From the NCBI RefSeq assembly GCF_000757845.1, contig NZ_CP007753.1:1674001-1738000 (forward strand): a stretch of DNA of 64,000 nucleotides, given 5' to 3'. The DNA is from Prochlorococcus sp. MIT 0604. Its GTDB lineage: Bacteria; Cyanobacteriota; Cyanobacteriia; PCC-6307; Cyanobiaceae. Position numbers and translations under genes: made by a program. This document shows, one piece after another, positions 1-9,510 of the stretch. Below the pieces are notes generated by a model. The model searched no databases. It saw only the letters and a program-made list of their open reading frames with translations, and had not been told where the DNA came from. How positions within the stretch are numbered: the first letter of the stretch is position 1; every line of letters begins with the position of its first letter.

Positions 1-65
1 AAAACCTGAATTTGTTCCGCACCATAATCATTTGAGATTTTATTAGATCTTTTGTCCTCACTCAT
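1..65 (-). CDS. gyrB: DNA gyrase subunit B, N-terminal fragment
   Basis: Only the first 21 codons are inside the window; the gene runs off the left edge on the minus strand. The visible start reads MSEDKRSNKISNDYGAEQIQ, which fits the short N-terminal lead of cyanobacterial GyrB, where YGAEQIQVL leads into the GHKL ATPase domain. GyrB is the ATPase subunit of gyrase, which supercoils DNA. It is divergent from miaA with about 150 bp between the starts. The call rests on this short stretch and on the gyrB-miaA-infC order known in Prochlorococcus, so it is good but not certain. Confidence 0.75.
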   Translation of the reverse strand, partial: MSEDKRSNKISNDYGAEQIQV

Positions 66-214
66 TTAATATAAAAAAAATACTAAACTTTTAAAAGTTT
101 TTTTTAAAAGGTCTTTCATTAAACTTACCACTGCAATAAGATAAAGGCTCGAAGTCAATGAAAAATTTAATTACTTTAATTATATAGCTATTATTTTTTT
201 CTTCAGAAATTCAT

Positions 215-1114
215 ATGTCTTCATATCCACCTCATGTAATAGTTTTAATTGGGCCTACTGCAAGTGGCAAAACAGAATTAGCTATTGAAATTGCAGAATA
301 TTTTAAAACTCGTATACACAATATCGATTCAAGGCAAATTTATAAGTCTATGGATATTGGAACAGCCAAGCCATCTAAAAACCAACAAAAAAAAATTAAG
401 CATTTTCTAATAGATATGAAGGAGCCAATCAATCCAATGAATGTAAAACAATTTCAAGAAATTGCTCAAAAATCAATTAAAAGAGAAATTAAACAAGATA
501 AGCTACCTTTTCTTGTAGGAGGTAGTGGGTTGTATATGAACTCAATAACAAAAGGATTTTTTGTACCAGATGTTCCTCCTCAAAATAATTTTAGAAGACA
601 ATTAGAAGAACTTGGTCAGAAAAAATGTTGGGAACTGTTAAATAATTGTGATCCATTATCAACAAAAAAAATCAGTTTTGCTGACCGCATTAGAACAATA
701 AGAGCTTTAGAGGTTTTCTACGTAACAGGAAAACCTTTGTCAGCTCTAAAAGTTCAAAATCCGCCTGACTGGAAAGTACTAGAGCTTGGATTAGATAGAG
801 ATAATTTAAAAGAAAGAATTTTACAAAGAACAAAAAATATGTTTCTATCTGGAATTATTGAGGAGACAAGCCAACTTATCTCTAACTACGGATTTCATTT
901 GCCAATATTAGAAACCATTGGTTATCGAGAAGCTCGGGACTTTTTAAATAACCATTCAACAATTGACAAAGCAATTGAGTTAACTACGACAAAAACGATC
1001 CAATTTGCTAAAAGACAAAGAACTTGGTTTCGTAATAAAAATAATCCTCTTTGGCTTAATAACAAAAACCTGCTAAAAGATGCAATAATTAAGATAGAGT
1101 CTTTTTTAAGCTAA
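215..1114 (+). CDS. miaA: tRNA dimethylallyltransferase
   Basis: MiaA transfers a dimethylallyl group to N6 of A37 in tRNAs that read codons starting with U, stabilising codon-anticodon pairing. The 299-residue protein has the family length. The P-loop GPTASGKT lies at residues 13-20, followed at about 38-54 by [17 protein letters not shown], the family signature that contacts substrate and tRNA. GGSGLYM near residue 102 is a second conserved MiaA block, and the C-terminal KRQRTWFR segment is the tRNA-binding tail. The ATG start sits just ahead of the P-loop strand, leaving no room for a later start. It precedes infC on the same strand. Confidence 0.96.
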   Translation: MSSYPPHVIVLIGPTASGKTELAIEIAEYFKTRIHNIDSRQIYKSMDIGTAKPSKNQQKKIKHFLIDMKEPINPMNVKQFQEIAQKSIKREIKQDKLPFLVGGSGLYMNSITKGFFVPDVPPQNNFRRQLEELGQKKCWELLNNCDPLSTKKISFADRIRTIRALEVFYVTGKPLSALKVQNPPDWKVLELGLDRDNLKERILQRTKNMFLSGIIEETSQLISNYGFHLPILETIGYREARDFLNNHSTIDKAIELTTTKTIQFAKRQRTWFRNKNNPLWLNNKNLLKDAIIKIESFLS

Positions 1115-1167
1115 CTTTATAAAAACAGATTTTGTTCATCACCCAATCAATTCATTAAATTAACTGA

Positions 1168-1740
1168 ATGCCCCCACGCCCACGCTTTGACCGCCGAGCT
1201 CCCGTTAGAGAGCTGCCAAATATAAACGAAAGAATAAAATACCCTCAATTAAGAGTCGTTGATTCAGATGGAAAACAACTAGGTGTCATAGATAGATTAA
1301 AGGCATTAGAAATAGCATCTCAAAGAGAACTTGATTTAGTTTTGGTGAGCGAAAAAGCAAATCCTCCTGTATGCAGGATAATGGATTATGGAAAATATAA
1401 GTTTGAACAAGAAAAGAAAGCTAAAGAGGCACGGAAAAAATCTCATCAAACAGAAGTCAAAGAAGTAAAAATGAGATACAAAATTGACAAACACGATTAT
1501 GATGTTCGCATAGGTCAAGCTACTAAATTTTTAAAATCTGGAGACAAAGTAAAATGTACTGTAATTTTCAGAGGCAGAGAAATTCAACATTCAAATTTAG
1601 CTGAAACACTTCTTTTAAAAATGGCTAATGACTTAGAAGAGCAATCAGAAGTCCAACAAAAACCAACAAGAGAAGGAAGAAACATGATTATGTTTTTGAG
1701 CCCTAGAAAAACTCCTCTCATTAAAAAAGATGATGGGTGA
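1168..1740 (+). CDS. infC: translation initiation factor IF-3
   Basis: IF-3 binds the 30S subunit, blocks premature 50S joining and checks the start codon. The 190-residue protein has both domains: an N-terminal domain (about 18-90, with [20 protein letters not shown]) and a C-terminal domain (about 95-180, with the [18 protein letters not shown] signature), joined by a lysine-rich helix. The start chosen is ATG, unlike the rare AUU start of enteric infC. The gene is separated from rpmI-rplT, which lie about 41 kb away in this window, so the classical infC-rpmI-rplT operon is split here. It lies 53 bp after miaA. Confidence 0.96.
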   Translation: MPPRPRFDRRAPVRELPNINERIKYPQLRVVDSDGKQLGVIDRLKALEIASQRELDLVLVSEKANPPVCRIMDYGKYKFEQEKKAKEARKKSHQTEVKEVKMRYKIDKHDYDVRIGQATKFLKSGDKVKCTVIFRGREIQHSNLAETLLLKMANDLEEQSEVQQKPTREGRNMIMFLSPRKTPLIKKDDG

Positions 1741-1816
1741 AAAAAAGTTATAAAAAATAGGACAAATGTTAAAGTGTCACTATGGTCAAAATAAATTATT
1801 TAGGGGCTTTTAAGAA

Positions 1817-2803
1817 GTGAGATTCCATATTCAACAGGTAAGTGATATCTCTGCATCTACTCAACTATATAATCAAATTTGCTTTGCAATTGCAGCAAGA
1901 CATTATCCTCCAGGACACAGACTTCCTAGCACAAGACAACTTGCAATGCAGACTGGACTCCATCGAAATACGATAAGCAAAGTATATAGACAACTGGAAA
2001 TAGATGGGGTGGTTGAAGCAATAGCTGGATCAGGTATCTATGTAAGAGACAACCTAACTAAAAAAGAATTTAAAAAATCAGCCTACTCAAAAGATAAAAT
2101 CAGTAAACCACCAGATCAAGAAGCAAAGAAGATGATTGACAATTTGATAAATCTTGGATGCACTTTACAAGAAACGAGAGAGATATTGACGACTGAAATA
2201 GACTGGCGTATTAAGTGCGGATCAAGAATCATAGTAAGTACTCCTAGAGAGGATATTGGCGCTTCTATGTTAATTGCAGAAGACCTTTCTACAACAGTTG
2301 ATGTACCTGTAGAAGTAGTTCCTATGGAAGAATTAGAGAAAGTTTTGAGTAATTCAAATAATGGTACGATTGTCACAAGCAGATATTTTTTACAACCTCT
2401 TGAAAAAGTTGCTAAGCAACATGGAGTACGTGCTATTGCAGTCGACCTGAGCGACTTTCAAAAGGAATTGAAAATTCTCAAGGAATTAAATGCTGGGAGT
2501 TGTGTAGGTATTGTCAGCATAAGTCCTGGTTTATTGAGAGCAGCAGAAGTTATTATACACAGCATGCGAGGAAGTGAATTAATGCTTATGACGGCGATCT
2601 CAGACAATAGTAGTAGATTACTATCACTTTTAAAGGCTTCGAACCATATAGTTTGTGATGGACCTAGTTTATCAGTTGTAGAAAACACCTTGTTAAAAAA
2701 TCGTTCTCAGTTAATGAGATTACCTCAAATAATATGTGCTGAAAATTATTTAAGTATAGAAACAATAAATAAATTAAAAAAAGAAATAGGAGTTATTAAT
2801 TAG
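1817..2803 (+). CDS. GntR-family transcriptional regulator
   Basis: The start is GTG. Residues about 10-78 form a winged helix-turn-helix of the GntR type (PSTRQLAMQTGLHRNTISK, then YRQLEIDGVV and a wing ending GSGIYV). The remaining 250 residues are a cyanobacterial-type effector region. No aminotransferase domain of the MocR/PdxR kind can be seen, because the length is too short and the PLP-lysine region is absent. The stop is only 6 bp before cysE, so the two are probably co-transcribed. The ligand and targets are unknown. The DNA-binding call is strong; any link to cysteine metabolism is only inferred from position. Confidence 0.85.
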   Translation: MRFHIQQVSDISASTQLYNQICFAIAARHYPPGHRLPSTRQLAMQTGLHRNTISKVYRQLEIDGVVEAIAGSGIYVRDNLTKKEFKKSAYSKDKISKPPDQEAKKMIDNLINLGCTLQETREILTTEIDWRIKCGSRIIVSTPREDIGASMLIAEDLSTTVDVPVEVVPMEELEKVLSNSNNGTIVTSRYFLQPLEKVAKQHGVRAIAVDLSDFQKELKILKELNAGSCVGIVSISPGLLRAAEVIIHSMRGSELMLMTAISDNSSRLLSLLKASNHIVCDGPSLSVVENTLLKNRSQLMRLPQIICAENYLSIETINKLKKEIGVIN

Positions 2804-2809
2804 ACTGAG

Positions 2810-3544
2810 ATGCTAAGAACTTTTAAATCAGATATAGAAATTATCAGAGAGAGGGATCCTGCCGCTCGAGGAATAATAGAAATATTTCTTTGCTACCCTG
2901 GCTTTCAATCTATAGTTATTCATAGGTTTACTCATAAATTATGGCAATTAAAGATTCCTTTAATTCCCCGCTTGTTAAGTCATACCAATAGGCTATTAAC
3001 AGGTATTGAAATACATCCTGGAGCTAAAATTGGTAAACGGGTTTTCATAGACCATGGGATGGGAGTTGTCATTGGAGAAACAGCTGAGATAGGAAATAAT
3101 TGCCTGCTATATCAGGGGGTTACATTAGGAGGTACTGGCAAAAGTAATGGGAAAAGACACCCTACTTTGATGGAAAATGTTGTAGTTGGGGCAGGTGCAA
3201 AAGTTCTTGGATCCATAACAGTAGGATCTAATACGCGTATTGGTGCGGGTTCTGTAGTTGTTCGTAATGTGGAAGAGAATAGTACAGTGGTGGGGGTTCC
3301 TGGCAGAGTTATACATCAAAGTGGTGTTAAAGTAAATCCTTTAGCGCACTCTGCTCTACCAGATGCAGAAGCTAATGTTATAAAAAATTTAATGGATAGA
3401 ATAGACTTACTTGAAAGTGAAATTCTTAAATTGCAAAAAACTCTTCAATGTTTAGTTAACTCAGAATCAATTGATATTTCTAAACTAGGTGAGGCTCAGA
3501 ATCTTAAAGACAAAGAAATTATAGAATTTCTTGGAGATGATTAG
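2810..3544 (+). CDS. cysE: serine O-acetyltransferase
   Basis: CysE makes O-acetylserine from serine and acetyl-CoA, the committed step of cysteine synthesis. The 244-residue protein shows the N-terminal helical part (about 1-60) and then a left-handed parallel beta-helix of hexapeptide repeats. These include IHPGAKIGKRVFIDHGMGVV and IGETAEIGNNC. The loop GVTLGGTGKSNGKRHPT carries active-site and CoA-contacting residues. A charged coiled C-terminal tail follows (about 190-244). The start ATG is 6 bp after the upstream regulator gene. It converges on secA with 8 bp between stops. Confidence 0.95.
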   Translation: MLRTFKSDIEIIRERDPAARGIIEIFLCYPGFQSIVIHRFTHKLWQLKIPLIPRLLSHTNRLLTGIEIHPGAKIGKRVFIDHGMGVVIGETAEIGNNCLLYQGVTLGGTGKSNGKRHPTLMENVVVGAGAKVLGSITVGSNTRIGAGSVVVRNVEENSTVVGVPGRVIHQSGVKVNPLAHSALPDAEANVIKNLMDRIDLLESEILKLQKTLQCLVNSESIDISKLGEAQNLKDKEIIEFLGDD

Positions 3545-3552
3545 GTATTCAT

Positions 3553-6384
3553 CTAATTCCTTTCATGAACTTCAGTTTTAGGTTGAAACATAAACATTGA
3601 ATAAATAACATTTCTCCTCATATTAGTCATCATTTCGAGAAACATGTCATATCCTTCATTTTTATATTCGATTAAAGGATCTTTTTGACCATAACCTCTC
3701 AATCCTACTGATTCACGCAAAGAATCCATAGATTGAAGATGTTCTCTCCACAAATTATCGATTTGCTGCAAAATGAAAAATCTTTCAGCTTCTCTCATTA
3801 ATCCCTGACGTATCTTTTCTATTTGTGATTCCTTTAAATCATAAGCTATTCGCAACTGCTCTTGAAGATAGTTTTTTAATTCTTCTATTGACAGTAAATT
3901 AATATCATCAGATTTAAGATCATCTAATAAATATATAAATTCTTTTACTTTTGAAATTAATTGATCAATATTCCATTCTTCTGGAGGAAGATCAGGATTA
4001 ATATAAGCATCTACAATTTCACTCATTGTTCTTTCTCCATATCCTATTACTTGTTTCTTTAAGTCAATTCCTTGCAATACTCTTAGTCTTTCTCCATAAA
4101 CTGCTTTTCTTTGGTTGTTCATTACCTCGTCGTATTCAAAAACTTGTTTTCTGATATCGTAATAGTAGGTTTCAACTTTCTTTTGAGCACTTTCTAGAGA
4201 CCTAGTAAGCATTCCTGACTCAATAGGCATATCTTCGTCAACCCTAAACGCATTCATTAGATTTGCTACCCTATCACCTCCAAAAATCCTTAATAAATTA
4301 TCTTCTAAAGATAAAAAGAATCTTGTACTACCAAGATCACCTTGTCTTCCTGCTCTACCTCTAAGTTGATTATCCACTCTTCTGGATTCATGTCTTTCAG
4401 TACCAATGACATGTAAACCGCCAGCCTCTCTTACTTTTGCTTCTTCATGAATCAAAACTTTATCATATTCTTTTTTTACATCAGACAAAGATTCTCTCAA
4501 AAGCTTTATAAACTTATCATCAGTCGGCGCTTTTTCTGCAGCTGTAGCAATCCTGTCATCAATCTCCAAGACAGAAAGTTGTCTATCTCCCCAATTTTCA
4601 ACAAGTTCATCAGATAAAAGGGAGAGTTTCTTTTCAATTTCTTCATCAAGCTTACAAGGGAAAAGATTAGTTGAAGAAATTGAAATGTTCTTTTTCGAAT
4701 TCGAACCAGATTTTTTAGAAAAACCCCCCTTAGATTTTGAATTTCTTTGTTTAGGAATTGGTGGCTTATGCTCATTATCAGGCTTTACTAACAAAGGAAT
4801 TAATATCTCTTTTAATTTCAGCCTTGCCATATAATCACTATTACCACCAAGAATTATATCTGTTCCCCTTCCAGCCATATTAGTCGCAATAGTAACAGCA
4901 CCTGCTCTTCCTGCTTGAGCAACAATTTCTGCCTCACGTTCAACGTTTTCTGGCTTAGCATTTAAAAGATTATGGGGAATTTTTTCTTCAGATAAAAGTG
5001 AACTTAATAATTCACTTTTTTCAACACTTGTTGTACCAACTAAAACAGGTCTACCATCTTTATGAATTTGAGCAGTTTCTTTAGCAACAGCTCTCCATTT
5101 ACCAATCTCTGTCTTAAATACTTGATCAGACCAATCTTGTCTTTTCCTTATTTGATTTGTAGGTATCACTGTTGATTCTAATTTATAAGTTTTTTCAAAT
5201 TCAACCTCCTCAGTTTTTGCAGTTCCCGTCATTCCTGCTAAACCAGGATATAAAAGGAAAAAATTCTGATAAGTTATAGATGCTAATGTTTGCGTCTCAG
5301 GCTGAATTCTAAGATTCTCTTTTGCTTCTATTGCCTGATGTTGTCCATCACTCCAACGCCTTCCTGGCATCACCCTACCAGTAAATTCATCCACTATCAC
5401 AGCCTCATCGTTCTTGATAATATAATTTACATCTTTAATAAACAATTCTTTGGCTTTTAAAGCGTTAGTTATGTAATGCGCCCAAGGATCTTGAGGATTA
5501 TATAAATCATTCACTCCCAAATACTCTTCACATTTTGCAAAACCCTGATCAGTTAATATGCAACTTCTTTGCTTTTCATCAACTTCATAATCACCTTCTG
5601 GATCAATACCATCTTTACTTAATTCTTTTGCTTTGACTAATGCTAGAGATAATTCAGCAGCTTTTTGATATTTTTCTTGTGGTCTTTCAACTTGCCCAGA
5701 AATGATTAGAGGCGTTCTTGCTTCATCAATTAATATTGAATCAACCTCATCAATTACGCAGTAATTGAATTTTCTTTGAACTACCTCATTAATATCGGTA
5801 GACATATTATCTCTTAAATAATCAAATCCTAATTCGGAATTTGTTGCATAAGTTATATCACAATCATAATTTTTCTTTCTCTCAACTGGGTTCATATCTT
5901 GCTGAATTAAGCCAACAGATAAACCTAAAAAACGATGAACTTGTCCCATCCACTCTGCATCTCTTCTAGCTAAATAATCATTTACAGTAACCACATGAAC
6001 ACCTTTTCCAGTAAGAGCATTTAAATAACAAGGTAATGTTGCAACAAGAGTTTTTCCCTCTCCAGTCTTCATCTCAGCTATTTGACACTCATGTAAAACC
6101 ATCCCGCCAATTAACTGAACATCAAAATGTCTCATTTCTAGAACACGTTTACTTGCTTCTCTTACGATTGCAAAAGCTTTAGGAAGAAACTCTTCTAGAA
6201 GTTCTTTTTGTTTTTTCGAATCTAATTCTGATGAAATCTTTGATTGAAGATTATGAGTTTCTTTTCTTAGCTCATCATCAGTCAATTGAGAAATTTCTTC
6301 TTCTAAAAAATTTATCTCTTCCACTATTGGTTGATAGCGCTTTAACTTTCGTGTATTCGGATCCCCTAACAAAAGTTTTAGCAT
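3553..6384 (-). CDS. secA: preprotein translocase ATPase SecA
   Basis: SecA drives unfolded preproteins through SecYEG; in cyanobacteria it serves both plasma and thylakoid membranes. At 943 residues it has Walker A (MKTGEGKT, about 106-113), the DEAD-like Walker [15 protein letters not shown], the [10 protein letters not shown] motif of NBD2, the [27 protein letters not shown]-type helicase block, and the C-terminal scaffold with two-helix finger. A low-complexity Ser/Lys/Gly insertion lies at about 540-570. The protein ends [15 protein letters not shown], without the CxCx8CH/C zinc tail that binds SecB in proteobacteria. It converges on cysE. Confidence 0.97.
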   Translation of the reverse strand: MLKLLLGDPNTRKLKRYQPIVEEINFLEEEISQLTDDELRKETHNLQSKISSELDSKKQKELLEEFLPKAFAIVREASKRVLEMRHFDVQLIGGMVLHECQIAEMKTGEGKTLVATLPCYLNALTGKGVHVVTVNDYLARRDAEWMGQVHRFLGLSVGLIQQDMNPVERKKNYDCDITYATNSELGFDYLRDNMSTDINEVVQRKFNYCVIDEVDSILIDEARTPLIISGQVERPQEKYQKAAELSLALVKAKELSKDGIDPEGDYEVDEKQRSCILTDQGFAKCEEYLGVNDLYNPQDPWAHYITNALKAKELFIKDVNYIIKNDEAVIVDEFTGRVMPGRRWSDGQHQAIEAKENLRIQPETQTLASITYQNFFLLYPGLAGMTGTAKTEEVEFEKTYKLESTVIPTNQIRKRQDWSDQVFKTEIGKWRAVAKETAQIHKDGRPVLVGTTSVEKSELLSSLLSEEKIPHNLLNAKPENVEREAEIVAQAGRAGAVTIATNMAGRGTDIILGGNSDYMARLKLKEILIPLLVKPDNEHKPPIPKQRNSKSKGGFSKKSGSNSKKNISISSTNLFPCKLDEEIEKKLSLLSDELVENWGDRQLSVLEIDDRIATAAEKAPTDDKFIKLLRESLSDVKKEYDKVLIHEEAKVREAGGLHVIGTERHESRRVDNQLRGRAGRQGDLGSTRFFLSLEDNLLRIFGGDRVANLMNAFRVDEDMPIESGMLTRSLESAQKKVETYYYDIRKQVFEYDEVMNNQRKAVYGERLRVLQGIDLKKQVIGYGERTMSEIVDAYINPDLPPEEWNIDQLISKVKEFIYLLDDLKSDDINLLSIEELKNYLQEQLRIAYDLKESQIEKIRQGLMREAERFFILQQIDNLWREHLQSMDSLRESVGLRGYGQKDPLIEYKNEGYDMFLEMMTNMRRNVIYSMFMFQPKTEVHERN

Positions 6385-6557
6385 AAGTCAAAGTCCTTAA
6401 AAAATTCATCTTATTACAAACATTATAAATTAGTGCGTTACAACAGAATGAAGAAAACTATTATCTCTTTATTTTATAGAAATGATCGATTAAGGTATTT
6501 AGATTGAAGTCACAAAAATAAACTAGCTGACATCACTTTTCAAAATCTTTTTAATAA

Positions 6558-7013
6558 ATGAAAGAAATATCTTTAATCACTCATTCCAAAGGAGCTTTAG
6601 GGTTAAGGGTTTTTGGATTAGGTCCTAATCTTAAACCAACGAATGGATTAATCAAGCTACAAAAGTTACTAGATAAAAATGCTTTCTGGGCAAAAAATAG
6701 AACAATTAATGATCTAAAAAAATGTCTTGCTAACAGTGATGTTGTAATTAGTGTTTGGGTTGGTAAAGAAATAGTAGGTTTTGGTAGAGCTTTAACCGAC
6801 GGGATTTACCGCGGAGTTCTTTGGGATATTGTCATAGATCAAAATCACCAAGGCAAGGGTTTTGGTACATTAATTGTAAAAAATCTTTTATCTTCGAAAA
6901 AAATTAAAAATACCAAAAAATTATATTTAATGACGACAAATAAAAAATTATTTTATTCTCAATTTGATTTTAAAGAAGTTACTTCTCAAAATTTATTAAT
7001 TCGTGAAATATGA
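6558..7013 (+). CDS. GNAT-family N-acetyltransferase
   Basis: This is a 151-residue single-domain GNAT protein. The acetyl-CoA pyrophosphate-binding motif appears as NHQGKGFGTLIV at about residues 96-107, preceded by the expected beta-4 strand (RGVLWDIVIDQ). The N-terminal segment (GLGPNLKPTNGLIKLQKLL) is typical of a small cyanobacterial GNAT family. The substrate cannot be told from sequence. The ATG start follows a 173-bp gap that it shares divergently with secA, so this gap probably holds both promoters. It converges on the NTF2-like gene, with 19 bp between the ends. Confidence 0.82.
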   Translation: MKEISLITHSKGALGLRVFGLGPNLKPTNGLIKLQKLLDKNAFWAKNRTINDLKKCLANSDVVISVWVGKEIVGFGRALTDGIYRGVLWDIVIDQNHQGKGFGTLIVKNLLSSKKIKNTKKLYLMTTNKKLFYSQFDFKEVTSQNLLIREI

Positions 7014-7032
7014 AGTTTTACTAGAAAGTAAA

Positions 7033-7464
7033 TCAAGAAACAAATTTACTATAAAGCCATCTTATAAAAGGTCCTAAAATAGGAACTGGTCCAAAAGTTG
7101 GACCGCAAAAATCAAAGTAATCTCTATGCTCTTTTATTAATCCATTTTCACCAAATAATAAACGAGTAGTCCCAGGATAAACAAATTCTTTACCCATAAT
7201 TTTTAAACCCATGGTCCATTCAACAAATCCACAATCACCAGTTATGGAAATTGCATGAGTTTCTAAAAAAACATCATCACATCTTTTAACTAATTTTTCT
7301 TGAGCTTTAAAATAAGAGTCTAAGCCCTCTGTTTCCTGCGTTGGGTCTTTAAAAATAACATTCTCATGATAAAATTCTGCCCATTTTTGTTTGGTTGGCG
7401 CATCTTTACCATAAGGTTTAGTAAATAATTCCTCTAAATCCTCAATAGAAATTACTCTTGTCAT
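7033..7464 (-). CDS. NTF2-like / SnoaL-fold protein
   Basis: The 143-residue protein has the length and pattern of a small cone-fold NTF2-like protein: an N-terminal helix (MTRVISIEDLEELFTKPYG), W-x2-FYHENVIFKDPTQE, then strands ending in GENGLIKEHRDYFDF. An open frame continues upstream to 7563, but that extension reads through the tRNA-Gly fragment, so I chose the internal ATG at 7464 as the true start. The start is about 47 bp from the tRNA fragment end, so the gene is the last core gene before the island. Its function is unknown; the fold hosts both enzymes and non-enzymatic binders. Confidence 0.75.
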   Translation of the reverse strand: MTRVISIEDLEELFTKPYGKDAPTKQKWAEFYHENVIFKDPTQETEGLDSYFKAQEKLVKRCDDVFLETHAISITGDCGFVEWTMGLKIMGKEFVYPGTTRLLFGENGLIKEHRDYFDFCGPTFGPVPILGPFIRWLYSKFVS

Positions 7465-7507
7465 TACGAACTCATTCTTAAGGATATTGTAAAAGATACA
7501 AACATTA

Positions 7508-7555
7508 AAAGCGGATGAAGAGATTCGAACTCTCGACATTCTCTTTGGCAAGGAG
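7508..7555 (-). repeat. distal att repeat: tRNA-Gly 3'-half fragment
   Basis: Bases 7511-7555 match 18859-18903 at 44 of 45 positions; the single difference is at 7544. Three flanking A residues extend the match to 7508. The segment covers the anticodon arm, variable loop, T arm and 3' acceptor strand of tRNA-Gly but lacks the D arm and 5' acceptor strand, so it cannot make a tRNA. It marks the tRNA-distal boundary of the island. Confidence 0.9.
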
Positions 7556-7667
7556 GACATCATAAAATTTAGAAGGCAGTTATAGTAACAATTTTTAAGC
7601 CTATAATTGAGTTATTACTGCAATTTGGGAAATATGCCCTAGACCAGCTATAGGCTTATATAAATGG

Positions 7668-9155
7668 GTGGGAACAAGGTGGGAACACTTCGGAAAAAGA
7701 AAACCTAAGGATGCAATAACTACTCCATTACATAATTGGCTGGATCATCAGAATTGGGAGAATAGATCAAATCATCATTTGGCATCAATAACAAGTGAAT
7801 TATTGGCAAGGATTGAGCATCCAACATGGGACTCTAAACATTTAATGAGTTTCAAAAATGGGACATTTAATATTAATAAGCAATCCTTTGATAAGAGCCA
7901 TAACAGAAAAGATTATTTAACTCACAGTTTTAACTTTAATTATTCTCCTGATGCAAAATGTCCTACATGGATAAAGTTTCTTAATGAGTCTTTTAATAAC
8001 GATCAAGAAAAAATTGAATTATTGAAAGCAGCTTTTAAATGGTCAATTTCTCCCAAAGATAATACAAGACCTTATTTGATGGAATTAATTTTTGATCTTT
8101 ATGGCCTTAAAGGATCAGGGAAGGGGACAACATTAGAAGTCTTAAGAGCTATAGCTGGAGGGAGTGAGGCTTGTGGAGGACTTAAGGCATCTTCATTAAA
8201 ACCAACAGAATTATTTTCATTAATTGGTAAAAAGATTGCATATGATCCAGACTCTTCAGGGCATATATCAGAAGTTGGAAAATTTAATTCAATTATTAGT
8301 AATGAACCAGTTTTAGTTAAACAATTATTCTTCAATGAAAGTTTTGAAAGATTAGGAGTTGTTTGTTGGAGAGCCTTTAATGATAATCCAACTGCATCAG
8401 GTGGAGGCGTTGAAGGACTTGGTAGAAGAATGGTAACTTTAAAATTTCATACAACAGCAGCTAATCCAGATCCACAATTAAAAAATAAATTACTTGCAGA
8501 AGTTGAAGGTATTTTTTGGTGGTGTTGGAGTATGGATGACAATAAAATGTTTGATGTTTTAAGGAATAGAGGAAATATTGCTGCAATAGCTGAAGATACT
8601 ATTGAAAACCTTTTAGATAATCAGCCTGTTCTCCAATTTGTTTATGAACTAGCTGGAGATAGTGAGCAAAAATATAAAGCATCAGAAATTTACTCTAAAT
8701 ATCGTGATTGGTGTGATGAAACAGGCAGGCATAAAATGACTTCTACAAATTTTGGAAAAGAACTTGGAAAGATGAAGGGTTTTATAAAAAAATGGAAGGG
8801 TATGGATGGTAACTATTACTTTATTAGTGAATTAAAGAAAATTGATTTAGCTAAACATTTTGGAATCTCAACTAATGCAAGGTTCAACCCTCCATCATGC
8901 AAGGTTGCTAACCCAAACCCTCCATCTTCAAATCCTCCTCCTGAAAAGGAAAAAGAAGAATCTATGGAAGGTATGGAAGGTTCAAACACTAAAAATAGTT
9001 TTAAAAACAAAAAAGATTTTATCTATATAAAAGAAAAAAGAAAGAAAACCCTCCATACCCTCCAACCCTCCATAATTGATATAGAGCTAGCAGTAGGTTC
9101 AGCATGGGATACAGGGTCAGATGATGATCCACATTGGGATACTCTTCTAGAGTAG
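7668..9155 (+). CDS. P4/D5-type superfamily-3 replicative helicase, 5'-truncated primase-helicase
   Basis: Residues about 1-110 form a D5_N-like region (SFKNGTFNINKQSF; DAKCPTWIKFL), followed by an SF3 helicase. Walker A is YGLKGSGKGTT at about 144-154, the second acidic motif is near KKIAYDPDSS, and the motif-C/arginine-finger region is FNDNPTASGGGVEGLGRRM. A D5-type winged C-terminal segment follows (YSKYRDWCDETGR), then a low-complexity tail. The family normally has an N-terminal primase half, which is missing. The GTG start at 7668 is weak, and the frame stays open back to 7611 reading GLYKWVGTRWEHF. That looks like family sequence, so the 5' end was probably lost near the island boundary. 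The helicase motifs look intact. Confidence 0.82.
   Translation: MGTRWEHFGKRKPKDAITTPLHNWLDHQNWENRSNHHLASITSELLARIEHPTWDSKHLMSFKNGTFNINKQSFDKSHNRKDYLTHSFNFNYSPDAKCPTWIKFLNESFNNDQEKIELLKAAFKWSISPKDNTRPYLMELIFDLYGLKGSGKGTTLEVLRAIAGGSEACGGLKASSLKPTELFSLIGKKIAYDPDSSGHISEVGKFNSIISNEPVLVKQLFFNESFERLGVVCWRAFNDNPTASGGGVEGLGRRMVTLKFHTTAANPDPQLKNKLLAEVEGIFWWCWSMDDNKMFDVLRNRGNIAAIAEDTIENLLDNQPVLQFVYELAGDSEQKYKASEIYSKYRDWCDETGRHKMTSTNFGKELGKMKGFIKKWKGMDGNYYFISELKKIDLAKHFGISTNARFNPPSCKVANPNPPSSNPPPEKEKEESMEGMEGSNTKNSFKNKKDFIYIKEKRKKTLHTLQPSIIDIELAVGSAWDTGSDDDPHWDTLLE
8788..9072. repeat. ACCCTCCA iteron-like repeats inside the helicase gene
   Basis: Five exact copies of ACCCTCCA on the plus strand start at 8887, 8917, 9048, 9057 and 9065. 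Near-inverse copies (ATGGAAGG) lie near 8791 and twice at about 8964-8980. The copies fall in all three codon phases (giving NPPS, TLH/TLQ and PSI), so conservation is at the DNA level. They may be binding sites for the helicase or a regulator near the origin. Confidence 0.55.
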
Positions 9156-9262
9156 GAGCATTCTGTTTAGTATGGATCGATTGAGAAAATAAACTTTTTC
9201 CAGAACGGCGGTTAAATCGGTTAAAAATAAAAAAATAACAAAATGAGACTCATTTGAGATTA

Positions 9263-9442
9263 GGCAGGTGTTCCCACGTTCCCGATGTTCCCACCTTTGT
9301 ACCAAACTTACCTCGCGTTATAGTTATCCCCCTATATTCCATATATATACTATTACTATATATATAATATACTAGGAACATATATATAGTAGTTATAGAG
9401 TGGATTTTGAGCGTTCCCGAAGGTAGGAACAGTAAGGAACAA
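9263..9442. other. putative replication origin: iterons flanking an AT-rich core
   Basis: Immediately downstream of the helicase gene, GTTCCC occurs at 9270, 9278 and 9287 (8-9 bp spacing). The opposite-facing GGAAC occurs at 9375, 9426 and 9436, and another GTTCCC at 9413. Between the two groups, about 9335-9395, lies a nearly pure A/T run of TATATA. Inverse copies (GGTGGGAACA at 7667 and 7678, 11 bp apart) overlap the helicase start. An AT-rich unwinding region flanked by short iterons next to a Rep helicase gene is the origin layout known for SaPI-type phage satellites. Origin activity is inferred. Confidence 0.5.
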
Positions 9443-9510
9443 CATCATTTAGATCTTTAAAACCACACCAATTAAGTGATCTCATTACTCTTTTCTATTT
9501 TCTATTTTCT

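Noticed and set aside
7465-7563. Upstream extension of the NTF2-like gene
   Set aside because: The extra 33 codons read through the tRNA-Gly fragment and are absent from the family pattern; the Met at 7464 starts the fold.
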